Part shown: positions 47,239-54,087 of the stretch, piece after piece
How the letters are laid out: each line of letters starts with the position of its first letter
Numbering within the stretch: the first letter of the stretch is position 1
NCBI RefSeq assembly: GCF_003202035.1
Contig: NZ_QJKC01000001.1
Location: forward strand, 223,406-287,405
Length of the DNA stretch: 64,000 nt
Source of the DNA: Aquitalea magnusonii
GTDB lineage: Bacteria; Pseudomonadota; Gammaproteobacteria; Burkholderiales; Chromobacteriaceae
Direction of reading: 5' to 3'
The notes under the pieces: generated by a model
What the model was told of the DNA's origin: nothing
The model's database searches: none
Seen by the model: the letters and a program-made list of their open reading frames with translations, nothing else
Translations under genes and position numbers: made by a program

Positions 47239-47266
47239 AGTTCGCATAATATATATTATGTCAAAT
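47239..47266 (+). other. dif: dif-like site and left attachment site of the prophage (attL)
   Basis: XerC arm AGTTCGCATAA (47239-47249), central TATATA (47250-47255), XerD arm TTATGTCAAAT (47256-47266). As I remember them, the XerC arm is identical to the neisserial dif and the XerD arm differs by one base, and both are close to E. coli dif. Both arms are intact, so this copy should still serve chromosome dimer resolution with FtsK. An 18-bp core (47250-47267) is repeated at 54456-54473. Confidence 0.85.
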
Positions 47267-47364
47267 ACGCTATCATGGCGTACATGGCCTTGCGACTGGC
47301 CTTGCTGAGCACCACAAAGCTGTTCGGCATACCGTAACGAGCCGATCAACGACATTGGCGTTAC

Positions 47365-47820
47365 ATGATGCGTCGTAAATTCCCCTGGTGCGAATTCTCC
47401 TGCAGCCCGACCGAACTGGTTCGGGCTGTTTGTTTTGGTGACCTCTACACGGTGGCCAGCGAATGCGGTCTGCAGCCCGACCAGCTAGGCCGCTGGCGAT
47501 CTGGCCGCGAACCTGTGCCGAAATGGGCATTCATCCTGCTGTCTGGCCGCAATAGCGTCACGCTGCCGGCTTCTGCCGGGCCATGGCGAGGCTTTCGCGT
47601 GTCCGATGATGGTTTGCTGCTGGAATGTCCCGCAACGCGTGTGCGGCTGCGCTATGAGGATGTGGCCATGATGCCCGAGTACCGCAAGGCGCACCGACTT
47701 GTCCAGGAACAAGCTGAGCTGATTGAACGGCTGATGATGGAACGCGATTTCTACCGCAGGAACTGCCACCACCAAGCGAAGTACGGGGCCCTACTCTACC
47801 GCCTGTTTCCTGACGAATAA
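47365..47820 (+). CDS. Phage regulatory-type protein (DUF3653-like)
   Basis: 151 aa. The N-terminal half (SPTELVRAVCFGDLYTVASE, then LQPDQLGRWRSGREPVPKWA) resembles helix-turn-helix-like proteins of Xanthomonas and Vibrio filamentous phages, as far as I can recall. The C-terminal half is a coiled coil (RLVQEQAELIERLMMERDFYRRNC). In the circular phage it follows the repressor gene by 27 bp on the same strand, so they would be one operon. A second ATG at 47368 is possible. Confidence 0.6.
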   Translation: MMRRKFPWCEFSCSPTELVRAVCFGDLYTVASECGLQPDQLGRWRSGREPVPKWAFILLSGRNSVTLPASAGPWRGFRVSDDGLLLECPATRVRLRYEDVAMMPEYRKAHRLVQEQAELIERLMMERDFYRRNCHHQAKYGALLYRLFPDE

Positions 47821-48380
47821 CGCCCTTGCTGCACGACGTTTTTTCGTCGGTTTCCTGCGGCAAAATTCTCAAAATGAGAAAAAAGACGGGTATTACATAG
47901 TCACCCGTCTACTTCGGGTGGCTTCGCCACCCCCGCTACGCGGCTTGCGCGGTGATGCTCGCCGCGGTGGGGCGTAGCCCCTTCCCGCGCTCGCATCTTC
48001 CCGCGCTTGCCTTGTTGTCGGTGATGTCATGGCCTGCACCTGCTAAATGCCCAGCAAGGGCGATAAATCCGCCCATGCCAGGCATTAAGCCCCCGTACCC
48101 TACCAACCGGAACGATAGATCTGTTCCGGCCGGCAGTGCCTACGGGTACGCCGTCCCGGCGAGGTTTGGTAATCAGGTTCAGAGGAGCAAGGTTCTGGAG
48201 TTGGCCGGAGGCCAACTCTGTCTGCAATGAAGTGAGGGGGTTTGGCTGCTGACGTGCAAGGCCGCGCATCCATGAAGGCAAATTAGTGCTGCAGCTTAGG
48301 ATAACGGCTTTGACACCCGAGCAACTGGCTACTAAAAAGTGTTGTATTTAATGCATTTTAAGACTGGCACGAAAATAGCA
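47821..48380. other. Phage intergenic region with hairpins: likely origin and packaging signal
   Basis: 560 bases without genes, with at least five inverted repeats: AGACGGGT/ACCCGTCT (47884-47910), GGGTGGC/GCCACCC (47916-47932), GGGGC/GCCCC (47969-47981), CCGGAAC/GTTCCGG (48107-48129) nested inside CGTACCC/GGGTACG (48094-48150), and GAGTTGGCC/GGCCAACTC (48198-48218). Filamentous phages keep their plus- and minus-strand origins, packaging hairpin and terminator in such a region between convergent gene blocks. Which hairpin does which job cannot be read from sequence alone. Confidence 0.65.
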
Positions 48381-48614
48381 TTATTGACATTTAGAGTTAC
48401 ATATCTTTTTGAATTGGCTTTTTAGCTCTGAATCGTAGTAACGGCGAACGACACGACGAGCTATACGCCACCAAATCGGATACATGACAAGGTAAAACCA
48501 CGGCTCAGCCCAGCGAAGCAGAATAGGCACAACAGAAGCAAGAAAGGCCCCAAAAAAGCCGGCAGCAATAGCAATCTGCAAAACAATAGACAGCGGTATA
48601 GAAATCAGGTCCAT
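48381..48614 (-). CDS. Small phage membrane protein, 77 aa
   Basis: Starts one base after the zot stop codon, so translation is coupled. One or two membrane segments (about residues 8-50: IVLQIAIAAGFFGAFLASVVPILL and WFYLVMYPIWW) are followed by a basic tail (RRVVRRYYDSELKSQFKK). No family recognised. As the last gene of the structural operon it may be an accessory assembly or host-interaction protein. Confidence 0.65.
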   Translation of the reverse strand: MDLISIPLSIVLQIAIAAGFFGAFLASVVPILLRWAEPWFYLVMYPIWWRIARRVVRRYYDSELKSQFKKICNSKCQ

Positions 48615-48615
48615 A

Positions 48616-49824
48616 TCAATTCGCGGCAGAAGCCGCTCTCCTCTTCATGGTCAAGCCGGGATGCTGGCGCAAATCATCAAAACGGTTACCTTGCGGGTCT
48701 GAATCGCCCATAACAGCAAACTGAGAATTAACAGGCGATTGCCGGCCTTGCAGCGGGGTTTGGCGCGGCTGCTGAGTCTCGGGCACTACATTGCGTGGCT
48801 CAGCATAGCGGTCGTCTCTGCGTCCCTGCTGCTCGTCAACATAGGGGTCAAACTCAGAACGCTCTACCCTCGCCTTGCACTTGTCCAGGGGAAGATCAAC
48901 AGGCGTACCCTGCTGAGTGAAGCACCCGCACTTCTTTGTGCTGGCAATGCAAGCAACAATACGGGGAAAGGTTCTAGGAACAGCAAGGTCGTCGTATCGA
49001 GGGGCAGTCTCAGGAGCCTCTGGAATACGGGGAATCCTCTCCTGAATGGCCATTAAAATGGTTTTCGGAGGTTTCCCCCCGGCGCTAACCGCCCCACCTT
49101 GCAAGGGGGAGCCAGCACCCGACTGTTGTGGGTTCGGAGCGCCGGGCGCAAGCTGCGCTTGCATCTGGTGAGGTGTCACCCAGAACATCTGGTAAAGCTT
49201 CCAGCCCAGAAAGCCCAAAGCAAATAAAACGAATACGGCGAGTATCAAAAGCTGTTTAAGCTTTTTGGGCATCTGGAATTTATGGGTGTGAGCTTCTGCA
49301 CTTTTGTACCAGCTATAAACTTCCTTCGGAAAAACGAATACCTTGTTGTCCAGGCATGACTTAGTCGCAGAACGAGAATTCGGGTTTTCTTGGCAACCCT
49401 CTTGCCAAGTGAGGAGCGTAGAACGCTGAGCGCCAAACTGACGAACCAAATGACGATGCGTCCCCACAAGTTTACGGATATGAGCATCCATAAGGCTTGG
49501 ATGCTGAGTAATAAGAACAACGTCGATACCGAGGTGGCGGTGTGTTTCGAACATTGATACATGCTTAGGAACAACGCCACCTGACCGCCTAACGCCAAAT
49601 ATTCTCTGGCACTCATCAATGACCACAATGGCCTCAGCAGGTAATTCAAACCACTTTTCAGGGTCTTCCAATTCAATCCAGCCGAGCAATTCTTTGCCTT
49701 TATCAGATAGTGGAATACCTGAGTAATAAACTTGACGATTTTCATTGTCGGCCTTTTCTTTTAGCCATTGAAGAGTAAATAGGGTTTTGCCACTGCCGGG
49801 TGTTGCGGTAATGAGGTAAATCAT
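48616..49824 (-). CDS. zot: Zot-like assembly ATPase (pI)
   Basis: 402 aa zonula occludens toxin-domain protein, the inovirus morphogenesis ATPase of the inner membrane. Walker A is ATPGSGKT (residues 7-14) at the N-terminus and Walker B is AIVVIDECQRIFG. A transmembrane helix lies near residues 188-212 (LLILAVFVLFALGFLGWKLY), with a Pro/Gln-rich periplasmic C-terminal part. Its ATG overlaps the 58-aa gene's stop by four bases. This is the marker gene that identifies the element. Confidence 0.93.
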   Translation of the reverse strand: MIYLITATPGSGKTLFTLQWLKEKADNENRQVYYSGIPLSDKGKELLGWIELEDPEKWFELPAEAIVVIDECQRIFGVRRSGGVVPKHVSMFETHRHLGIDVVLITQHPSLMDAHIRKLVGTHRHLVRQFGAQRSTLLTWQEGCQENPNSRSATKSCLDNKVFVFPKEVYSWYKSAEAHTHKFQMPKKLKQLLILAVFVLFALGFLGWKLYQMFWVTPHQMQAQLAPGAPNPQQSGAGSPLQGGAVSAGGKPPKTILMAIQERIPRIPEAPETAPRYDDLAVPRTFPRIVACIASTKKCGCFTQQGTPVDLPLDKCKARVERSEFDPYVDEQQGRRDDRYAEPRNVVPETQQPRQTPLQGRQSPVNSQFAVMGDSDPQGNRFDDLRQHPGLTMKRRAASAAN

Positions 49825-49997
49825 AAATGATCACCAATAAAAATAAGAAAAGCAAAAAAGAATGCATTAAAACAAGAAACACAAGACAGTTTTAAAAATA
49901 ATGCGTAGTGATGAAATGACTTTTCAGCGAAAAAAGCAAAGATAATCGACATAAAAAAGAAAAGAACAGGGAAAAAATAATGGGAAATAATTTCCAT
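49821..49997 (-). CDS. 58-aa phage membrane protein coupled to pVI and zot
   Basis: Below the usual length cutoff. It starts at the ATG ending at 49997, which shares a base with the DUF2523 stop (TGATG), and ends at a TGA that overlaps the zot start (ATGA). Overlap at both ends is strong evidence for a gene. The product is very hydrophobic with two membrane segments (MEIISHYFFPVLFFFMSIIF and CFNAFFFAFLIFIGDHL) and a short loop with two His and Tyr. No family is known to me. T-rich codons differ from the host. Confidence 0.7.
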   Translation of the reverse strand: MEIISHYFFPVLFFFMSIIFAFFAEKSFHHYALFLKLSCVSCFNAFFFAFLIFIGDHL

Positions 49998-50317
49998 CAC
50001 TTACCCCCAAATCCAGAAAACTTAATCTGAGAATAATTACCAGCCTTATCCATACCGGCCAATGTAAGGCGAATTGTATAAGCGCTAAATAATAACGAGA
50101 AACAAACACCAAGACCGGACATGCCAAGAATATTTACAGCATCAGAACCAAAGCCAGAAGTGAAACCCATAATCGCAGATTTCAACTTGCCGACAATCAA
50201 GTTGACGCCAATGAACGTCACAGAGCCGACGCCAATAGCAGTCAATATACGGGCAATAAGGGCGCTCAGAATAGAACTAATAACACCCCAAACAACAGGA
50301 ATCAACCAAGCGGGCAT
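49997..50317 (-). CDS. DUF2523-family phage protein (pVI-like minor coat)
   Basis: 106 aa with three hydrophobic segments (WLIPVVWGVISSILSALIARI, VTFIGVNLIVG and SGLGVCFSLLFSAYTIRL). The position between pIII-like and Zot genes is that of gene VI in other inoviruses, and DUF2523 proteins occur there. AGAGGT precedes the ATG. Likely caps the virion end together with pIII. Confidence 0.82.
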   Translation of the reverse strand: MPAWLIPVVWGVISSILSALIARILTAIGVGSVTFIGVNLIVGKLKSAIMGFTSGFGSDAVNILGMSGLGVCFSLLFSAYTIRLTLAGMDKAGNYSQIKFSGFGGK

Positions 50318-50322
50318 GGCAA

Positions 50323-51642
50323 TTACCTCTTGAGAATAATAGCGACAGCAACTAGAAAGCCGCAGGCAATAACAGCAGGACGGAGACGAGCGACAATGTC
50401 ACAGAATGGGCTGTAATCAATAGTCCAATTCCACTCAGTAATGTAAAGCGGAACAACAACAACCTTAGGAGCAGGACAAGAACCACCGCCGAAGAAATCG
50501 GACGTATCCAGCATGCTGGATATATCACCACCAGCAGAAGCAAGGGATGAAGGCGAACCACCATCGGGGCCGGAAAGGCCAGAGCCTAGATTACAGACCC
50601 AGTCAGGCAAGCCAGTGCATTTGCCGGGGTCTTGTGAGTCAGTGCCGGAAGCATTGGGAGAACCGCCATTTGAAGGGCTGGAAGCGCCAGTACCCGGATT
50701 ATTAGAGTTACCGCCAGAATTACCAGAACCACCAGAACCAGAACCAGAGCCTCCCGGTTTTGAATTAGGATCAACACAAACAGTTTGTTGACCCGTGGAA
50801 ATCTTATTCCAACCATCAGGGCAATTAGCATTAGAATCAGGCTGAGTATTCGGATAGCACTTGAAAGCGCCAGTTGAATCAATGGTTCCAATATAGTTAG
50901 CAGCGCAATTGCCATTAGCATCTTTACCAGTTGCAGGATCAGCAACAGGCGCATTAGACGAAGGAATTGGGCCAGCGCCAAAACAACCTTGAAGTGTTTT
51001 TCCATTAGCAGAGACAGTGCCCCAATACTCATCAGACTTACAATTTCCGGGAGATTGAGGCAAAGGCTGTGGAAGCGCAGGCATATTTCCGGAATTCGGA
51101 TTAGATGGGTCAGCTACTTGAGCAGTAGCAGTACAGGTAAAACCAGTGTAATCCATATACAACGGGGGACCGAGAGGATTAAAACGGGCAGTCATGCTAC
51201 AACCAACACCCGGCGGCGGGTCGCAATCATCTGGCATTGTGGCAGGCGCAGAAGGAATGCCACACATAGAAGAACTAGAAATATCACTCATAGCCAAGCC
51301 CCATCCTTTTTTTGCAGCACAACGGGCAGCAATATTAGACATTGAGCAAGTTGGACGAGTATTTTTACAAACACCATTAACATCAGACGTGCCAGAGGGG
51401 CAAGAATAAATAGCGTCGCCGTAAAAACGGGTAATCCGAGGTGATTCAGCATTGCAAGTATATGCGTTTTCATAAACATTAGTCCCCGGCACTTTCATAT
51501 AACCGAGAGAAGAACCACCACCATTAGGCGCAGACGGAGGAACACCCGTATAAGACCAGCATTTATTATCAATCACATCATCAGCGAAAGAGTATCCAGC
51601 CAGCCCCAACAAAAGCAATAATAACGAAATAACCCGCCACAT
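50323..51642 (-). CDS. pIII-like adsorption protein (TspB-like)
   Basis: 439 aa. Signal peptide MWRVISLLLLLLGLAGYSFA, then a Cys-rich N-terminal region that should contact the host pilus or receptor, a Gly/Ser/Asn-rich linker (about residues 293-330, GSGSGSGGSGNSGGNSN and on), and a C-terminal membrane anchor (LRPAVIACGFLVAVAIILKR). The end, TIDYSPFCDIVARLRPAVIA, resembles the meningococcal phage-encoded protein TspB, which binds immunoglobulin in Neisseria; that property cannot be assumed here. AGGGG precedes the ATG. Confidence 0.85.
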   Translation of the reverse strand: MWRVISLLLLLLGLAGYSFADDVIDNKCWSYTGVPPSAPNGGGSSLGYMKVPGTNVYENAYTCNAESPRITRFYGDAIYSCPSGTSDVNGVCKNTRPTCSMSNIAARCAAKKGWGLAMSDISSSSMCGIPSAPATMPDDCDPPPGVGCSMTARFNPLGPPLYMDYTGFTCTATAQVADPSNPNSGNMPALPQPLPQSPGNCKSDEYWGTVSANGKTLQGCFGAGPIPSSNAPVADPATGKDANGNCAANYIGTIDSTGAFKCYPNTQPDSNANCPDGWNKISTGQQTVCVDPNSKPGGSGSGSGGSGNSGGNSNNPGTGASSPSNGGSPNASGTDSQDPGKCTGLPDWVCNLGSGLSGPDGGSPSSLASAGGDISSMLDTSDFFGGGSCPAPKVVVVPLYITEWNWTIDYSPFCDIVARLRPAVIACGFLVAVAIILKR

Positions 51643-51663
51643 TACGCACCCCTGTCACAGAAT

Positions 51664-51688
51664 AAAAAAAGGGTGGCAGATGCCACCC
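51664..51688 (-). terminator. Terminator after the major coat protein gene
   Basis: GGGTGGCA, a 2-base loop, TGCCACCC, with T7 on the minus strand. Inoviruses usually have such a terminator after gene VIII so that coat protein is made in great excess over pIII. Confidence 0.9.
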
Positions 51689-51710
51689 CTGCCATTAACC
51701 CGGCGTTAAA

Positions 51711-51944
51711 TCAGGAGCGGGCAAGAGCGCCCTTGACCATGCCATACAGCTTGATCAGACCCTGTACACCCAGAACAGCAGCACCGATAGCGGAAACAGC
51801 AGCCAAGCCAGTGCCGATAAGGGTCACCAGACTGGAAACGTCAACACCGGCAGTATCAGCAAAAGCCGGAGTAGCAACAACCGAAGCAACGATGACAGCG
51901 AGTGCCAGACGCTGAACCGAGGAAACGCGAGAAGCGATAGTCAT
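51711..51944 (-). CDS. Major coat protein (pVIII)
   Basis: 77 aa precursor. Signal peptide residues 1-29 (ending ATPAFA), mature part of 48 aa beginning DTAGVDVSSLV. The layout is classic: acidic N-terminus, one long hydrophobic helix (VTLIGTGLAAVSAIGAAVLGV) and a basic C-terminus (KLYGMVKGALARS) facing the DNA. The mature length is close to that of M13 and Pf1 coat proteins. A strong terminator follows. Confidence 0.92.
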   Translation of the reverse strand: MTIASRVSSVQRLALAVIVASVVATPAFADTAGVDVSSLVTLIGTGLAAVSAIGAAVLGVQGLIKLYGMVKGALARS

Positions 51945-52186
51945 TAGTTTTCACCTTGAGATGAAGAAAGGAAATTGCCGATATTCCTGTAAAGCCAAGC
52001 AGACCCCCAAACGAGTAAGATAGCCCCGGAAATCAAAGAACCATCAGCGAGGGAAAGCGGCGGGAACATCGGCTGCAGAGTGGCTACCTCTTGCGGGGAA
52101 AGCAGGAGATAGCCTTGACACGACTGAGGGGAATCAGTCGTGGCAATGAAGGAGCCATCGGACTGTGCCTGGACGCAAAGGGACAT
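51944..52186 (-). CDS. Small phage membrane protein (pVII/pIX-like candidate)
   Basis: 80 aa. Its ATG overlaps the replication-gene stop (TAATG). It has an N-terminal Cys pair (SLCVQAQSDG and SPQSCQGY) and a C-terminal membrane helix (LISGAILLVWGSAWLYRNIG). It lies just upstream of pVIII, where small minor coat proteins lie in other inoviruses. The role is inferred from position and size. Confidence 0.7.
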   Translation of the reverse strand: MSLCVQAQSDGSFIATTDSPQSCQGYLLLSPQEVATLQPMFPPLSLADGSLISGAILLVWGSAWLYRNIGNFLSSSQGEN

Positions 52187-53331
52187 TAAGCAGCCTCTCG
52201 CGCAGGCTCAGCCGGAACAGCTGAAAGCGTCATACGGCGCTGGTGATTCCAATACCAATCAGGTGCGGAATCCAGCGGCTTGAGTTCAATAACCTTGATC
52301 ACAGAAGCGAACTTCTGCAGGGTGGGCAGAGGCTCAGAAATATCCAAGCCGTAGTCGCGCAGCACCTTTGAGTGCCGGTAAAAAGTGGGCGTGGAAAGAA
52401 GCGTTTTCACGTTCTCACCGCGCAGGAAAGCGGCGGCAGTCATGCGGACTTTGGCCGGGAGAGCGTCCAGCTCGAGACGGGTCACATCAGCCTTCACGCG
52501 GCCAATCAGCGGGTTTACTTCATCGTCAAAAAGCTCAGTCAGTTTTTCCATGGTGATATCCCCGAGGAAGCGCAAGCGGTTGTCGCGGAGGAGCAGGCGT
52601 CCCGCTTCCAATTCCAGACGGACAACACCCTCTTGCAGGCAATATTGATAAACGGGGTCAGCTTCGACCTGTTGGCGTTTGCGGCCATGACGATGCACGA
52701 GCATTTCAACGTGCTTGATGTAGGCCTTGAGAAGTTTGCGACCGCCTTTGCGGCCCCATTGGGTAGTTGACTCGCCAGCACGGCCACGGCGGACATTGCT
52801 CATCGACTGCGTAGCCAGCCAGTCAATGACAGCCTGTGCGTTAGCTGCAGAGCCTGCAGCGTAGTTGCGTGTCAGGTGAATGTTGCTGATAGAAGCGCCG
52901 GTCCAATACTCAAACAGACCATGCTTCACATCGTGTGCAGACGGGTTAGGGTTTATCACCTGCTCACCAGCGGTGAAAGGTGGCAAACCGTAACGCGCCA
53001 GCAGCTCGTTACAACGCTGCAGGGTGGCGTCAAAGTCCAAGTTAAAAAGGTTGTCGCACCGATCGAGACGGCCAATGTTGCCAGTAAGCTCAACGGTGAA
53101 GCCGTCAGACTTGATGATGACGAGGGAGTCAAACGAACCACGGATTTTCTTGCGTGACTGCATGGCCCATTCAGGGTCTTCGCAGTACTCCCCCGTATCA
53201 TCCGAGCGCGGAAACTTGCCAATGACGCCTTCATCGACCATGGGAATGGTCGGCACCAACTCGCCGGTTTCCAGATCGAGGCGACCCGGATGCCGTTGCT
53301 TGATGGTGATGGAGTCAATGAAAAGTGACAT
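52186..53331 (-). CDS. Phage replication initiation protein (gpII/X family)
   Basis: 381 aa. The N-terminal region (DSLVIIKSDGFTVELTGNIGRLDRCDNLFNLDF) resembles the Phage_CRI/Phage_X replication proteins of Ff- and Pf-type filamentous phages that nick the plus-strand origin with a tyrosine and start rolling-circle replication. Tyrosines are present in YIKHVEMLVHRHGRK and its surroundings, but I cannot assign the active one. It starts six bases after the preceding gene's stop. Confidence 0.85.
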   Translation of the reverse strand: MSLFIDSITIKQRHPGRLDLETGELVPTIPMVDEGVIGKFPRSDDTGEYCEDPEWAMQSRKKIRGSFDSLVIIKSDGFTVELTGNIGRLDRCDNLFNLDFDATLQRCNELLARYGLPPFTAGEQVINPNPSAHDVKHGLFEYWTGASISNIHLTRNYAAGSAANAQAVIDWLATQSMSNVRRGRAGESTTQWGRKGGRKLLKAYIKHVEMLVHRHGRKRQQVEADPVYQYCLQEGVVRLELEAGRLLLRDNRLRFLGDITMEKLTELFDDEVNPLIGRVKADVTRLELDALPAKVRMTAAAFLRGENVKTLLSTPTFYRHSKVLRDYGLDISEPLPTLQKFASVIKVIELKPLDSAPDWYWNHQRRMTLSAVPAEPAREAA

Positions 53332-53337
53332 GGCGCT

Positions 53338-53667
53338 TTACTGTTTTGCAGGCTGGGGAACGAGGGCCGCCCAACTGGTGACGTTCTCCACCACCAAGAC
53401 AACAATGTTTTTGCCGCCTTCACGGGTAAGACGGGAGCCGGTTACAACATCGGCCAAGCAGGGGTAAGTCATTTCCTTGAGCTTCGGAATAGCGCTCTCA
53501 GCCACCTCGACAGGGGCTTGCTCATAGCCTCTCACTTCTCGGGTGTAGCCTTCCTTTTTGAAGTCAGAGGCTTGGAAATGGGCAGACAGTGAAGCCATGC
53601 TGTAAGCCTTGCCGGACTTCTGGGAAACCCCGAAGGAGTGTTCGAACATCGTAAGAAGCATTTTCAT
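53338..53667 (-). CDS. Phage ssDNA-binding protein candidate (pV-like)
   Basis: 109 aa with GAGG eight bases before the ATG. Beta-rich, basic-to-neutral, with sequence such as KEGYTREVRGYEQAPVEVAE and GKNIVVLVVENVTSWAALVPQP. The length and position directly before the replication gene are those of gene V, whose product coats the phage single strand. Assignment rests on context; sequence similarity is not obvious to me. Confidence 0.6.
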   Translation of the reverse strand: MKMLLTMFEHSFGVSQKSGKAYSMASLSAHFQASDFKKEGYTREVRGYEQAPVEVAESAIPKLKEMTYPCLADVVTGSRLTREGGKNIVVLVVENVTSWAALVPQPAKQ

Positions 53668-53677
53668 GAAATAAACC

Positions 53678-53989
53678 TCAATGAATTGAAAGCAGGTGAG
53701 CGTGAGAAACGGGCTTGACGCGGTAATTAACGCTATGGTCATGGCCTACAAACCAAAACAAACCATGGCAATAACAAGACGGGCCAAAAAAGGGAGCTTT
53801 TTTGGAAGCAGGGTAATCACCAAAATGCTTGGCAGCCTCACATTGCCAACGGTAAGCAAGCTGCTTCACAACAGCAGGAATGCGGCGAATAACAAAGCCG
53901 GAGCCGGTCACGTAAAAACCACGGCTGCAAGACATCAGGATGTGCGAAAAAGACTTCCACATTCCGCAACGCTTTAGACGGTAGGTCAT
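53678..53989 (-). CDS. Hypothetical phage protein, first gene of the leftward operon
   Basis: 103 aa. A strong AGGAG lies six bases before the ATG and its stop is ten bases before the next gene's ATG. The protein is basic and rich in Cys, His and aromatic residues (SRGFYVTGSGFVIRRIPAVVK, SCYCHGLFWFVGHDHS). No domain recognised. It is downstream of the predicted leftward promoter and its two operators. Confidence 0.7.
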   Translation of the reverse strand: MTYRLKRCGMWKSFSHILMSCSRGFYVTGSGFVIRRIPAVVKQLAYRWQCEAAKHFGDYPASKKAPFFGPSCYCHGLFWFVGHDHSVNYRVKPVSHAHLLSIH

Positions 53990-54023
53990 GGCCAGCTCCT
54001 GCTAAAATTAGGAATACGGCTAG

Positions 54024-54078
54024 TGCACTCAGGCGAGTGCATGACAGAATGCTATTGCACTCATGTGAGTGCAGTCAA
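54024..54078 (-). promoter_or_regulatory. Leftward phage promoter with two identical repressor operators
   Basis: Two 18-bp sites, each TGCACTC-N4-GAGTGCA, at 54024-54041 and 54056-54073, 32 bp apart (three helical turns). On the minus strand TTGACT (54078-54073) and TAGCAT (54054-54049) form a promoter with an 18-bp spacer almost filled by the second operator. The first operator would lie just downstream of the predicted start. The arrangement allows tight repression of the replication and coat genes by the adjacent repressor. Confidence 0.7.
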
Positions 54079-54087
54079 GGGACGCAC

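Noticed and set aside
47880..48220. Possible CRISPR array in the phage intergenic region
   Set aside because: The repeats are different inverted repeats, not regularly spaced copies of one sequence.
53696..53977. Plus-strand frame opposite the first phage gene
   Set aside because: The minus frame has a perfect AGGAG and fits the operon; the plus frame has no such site.
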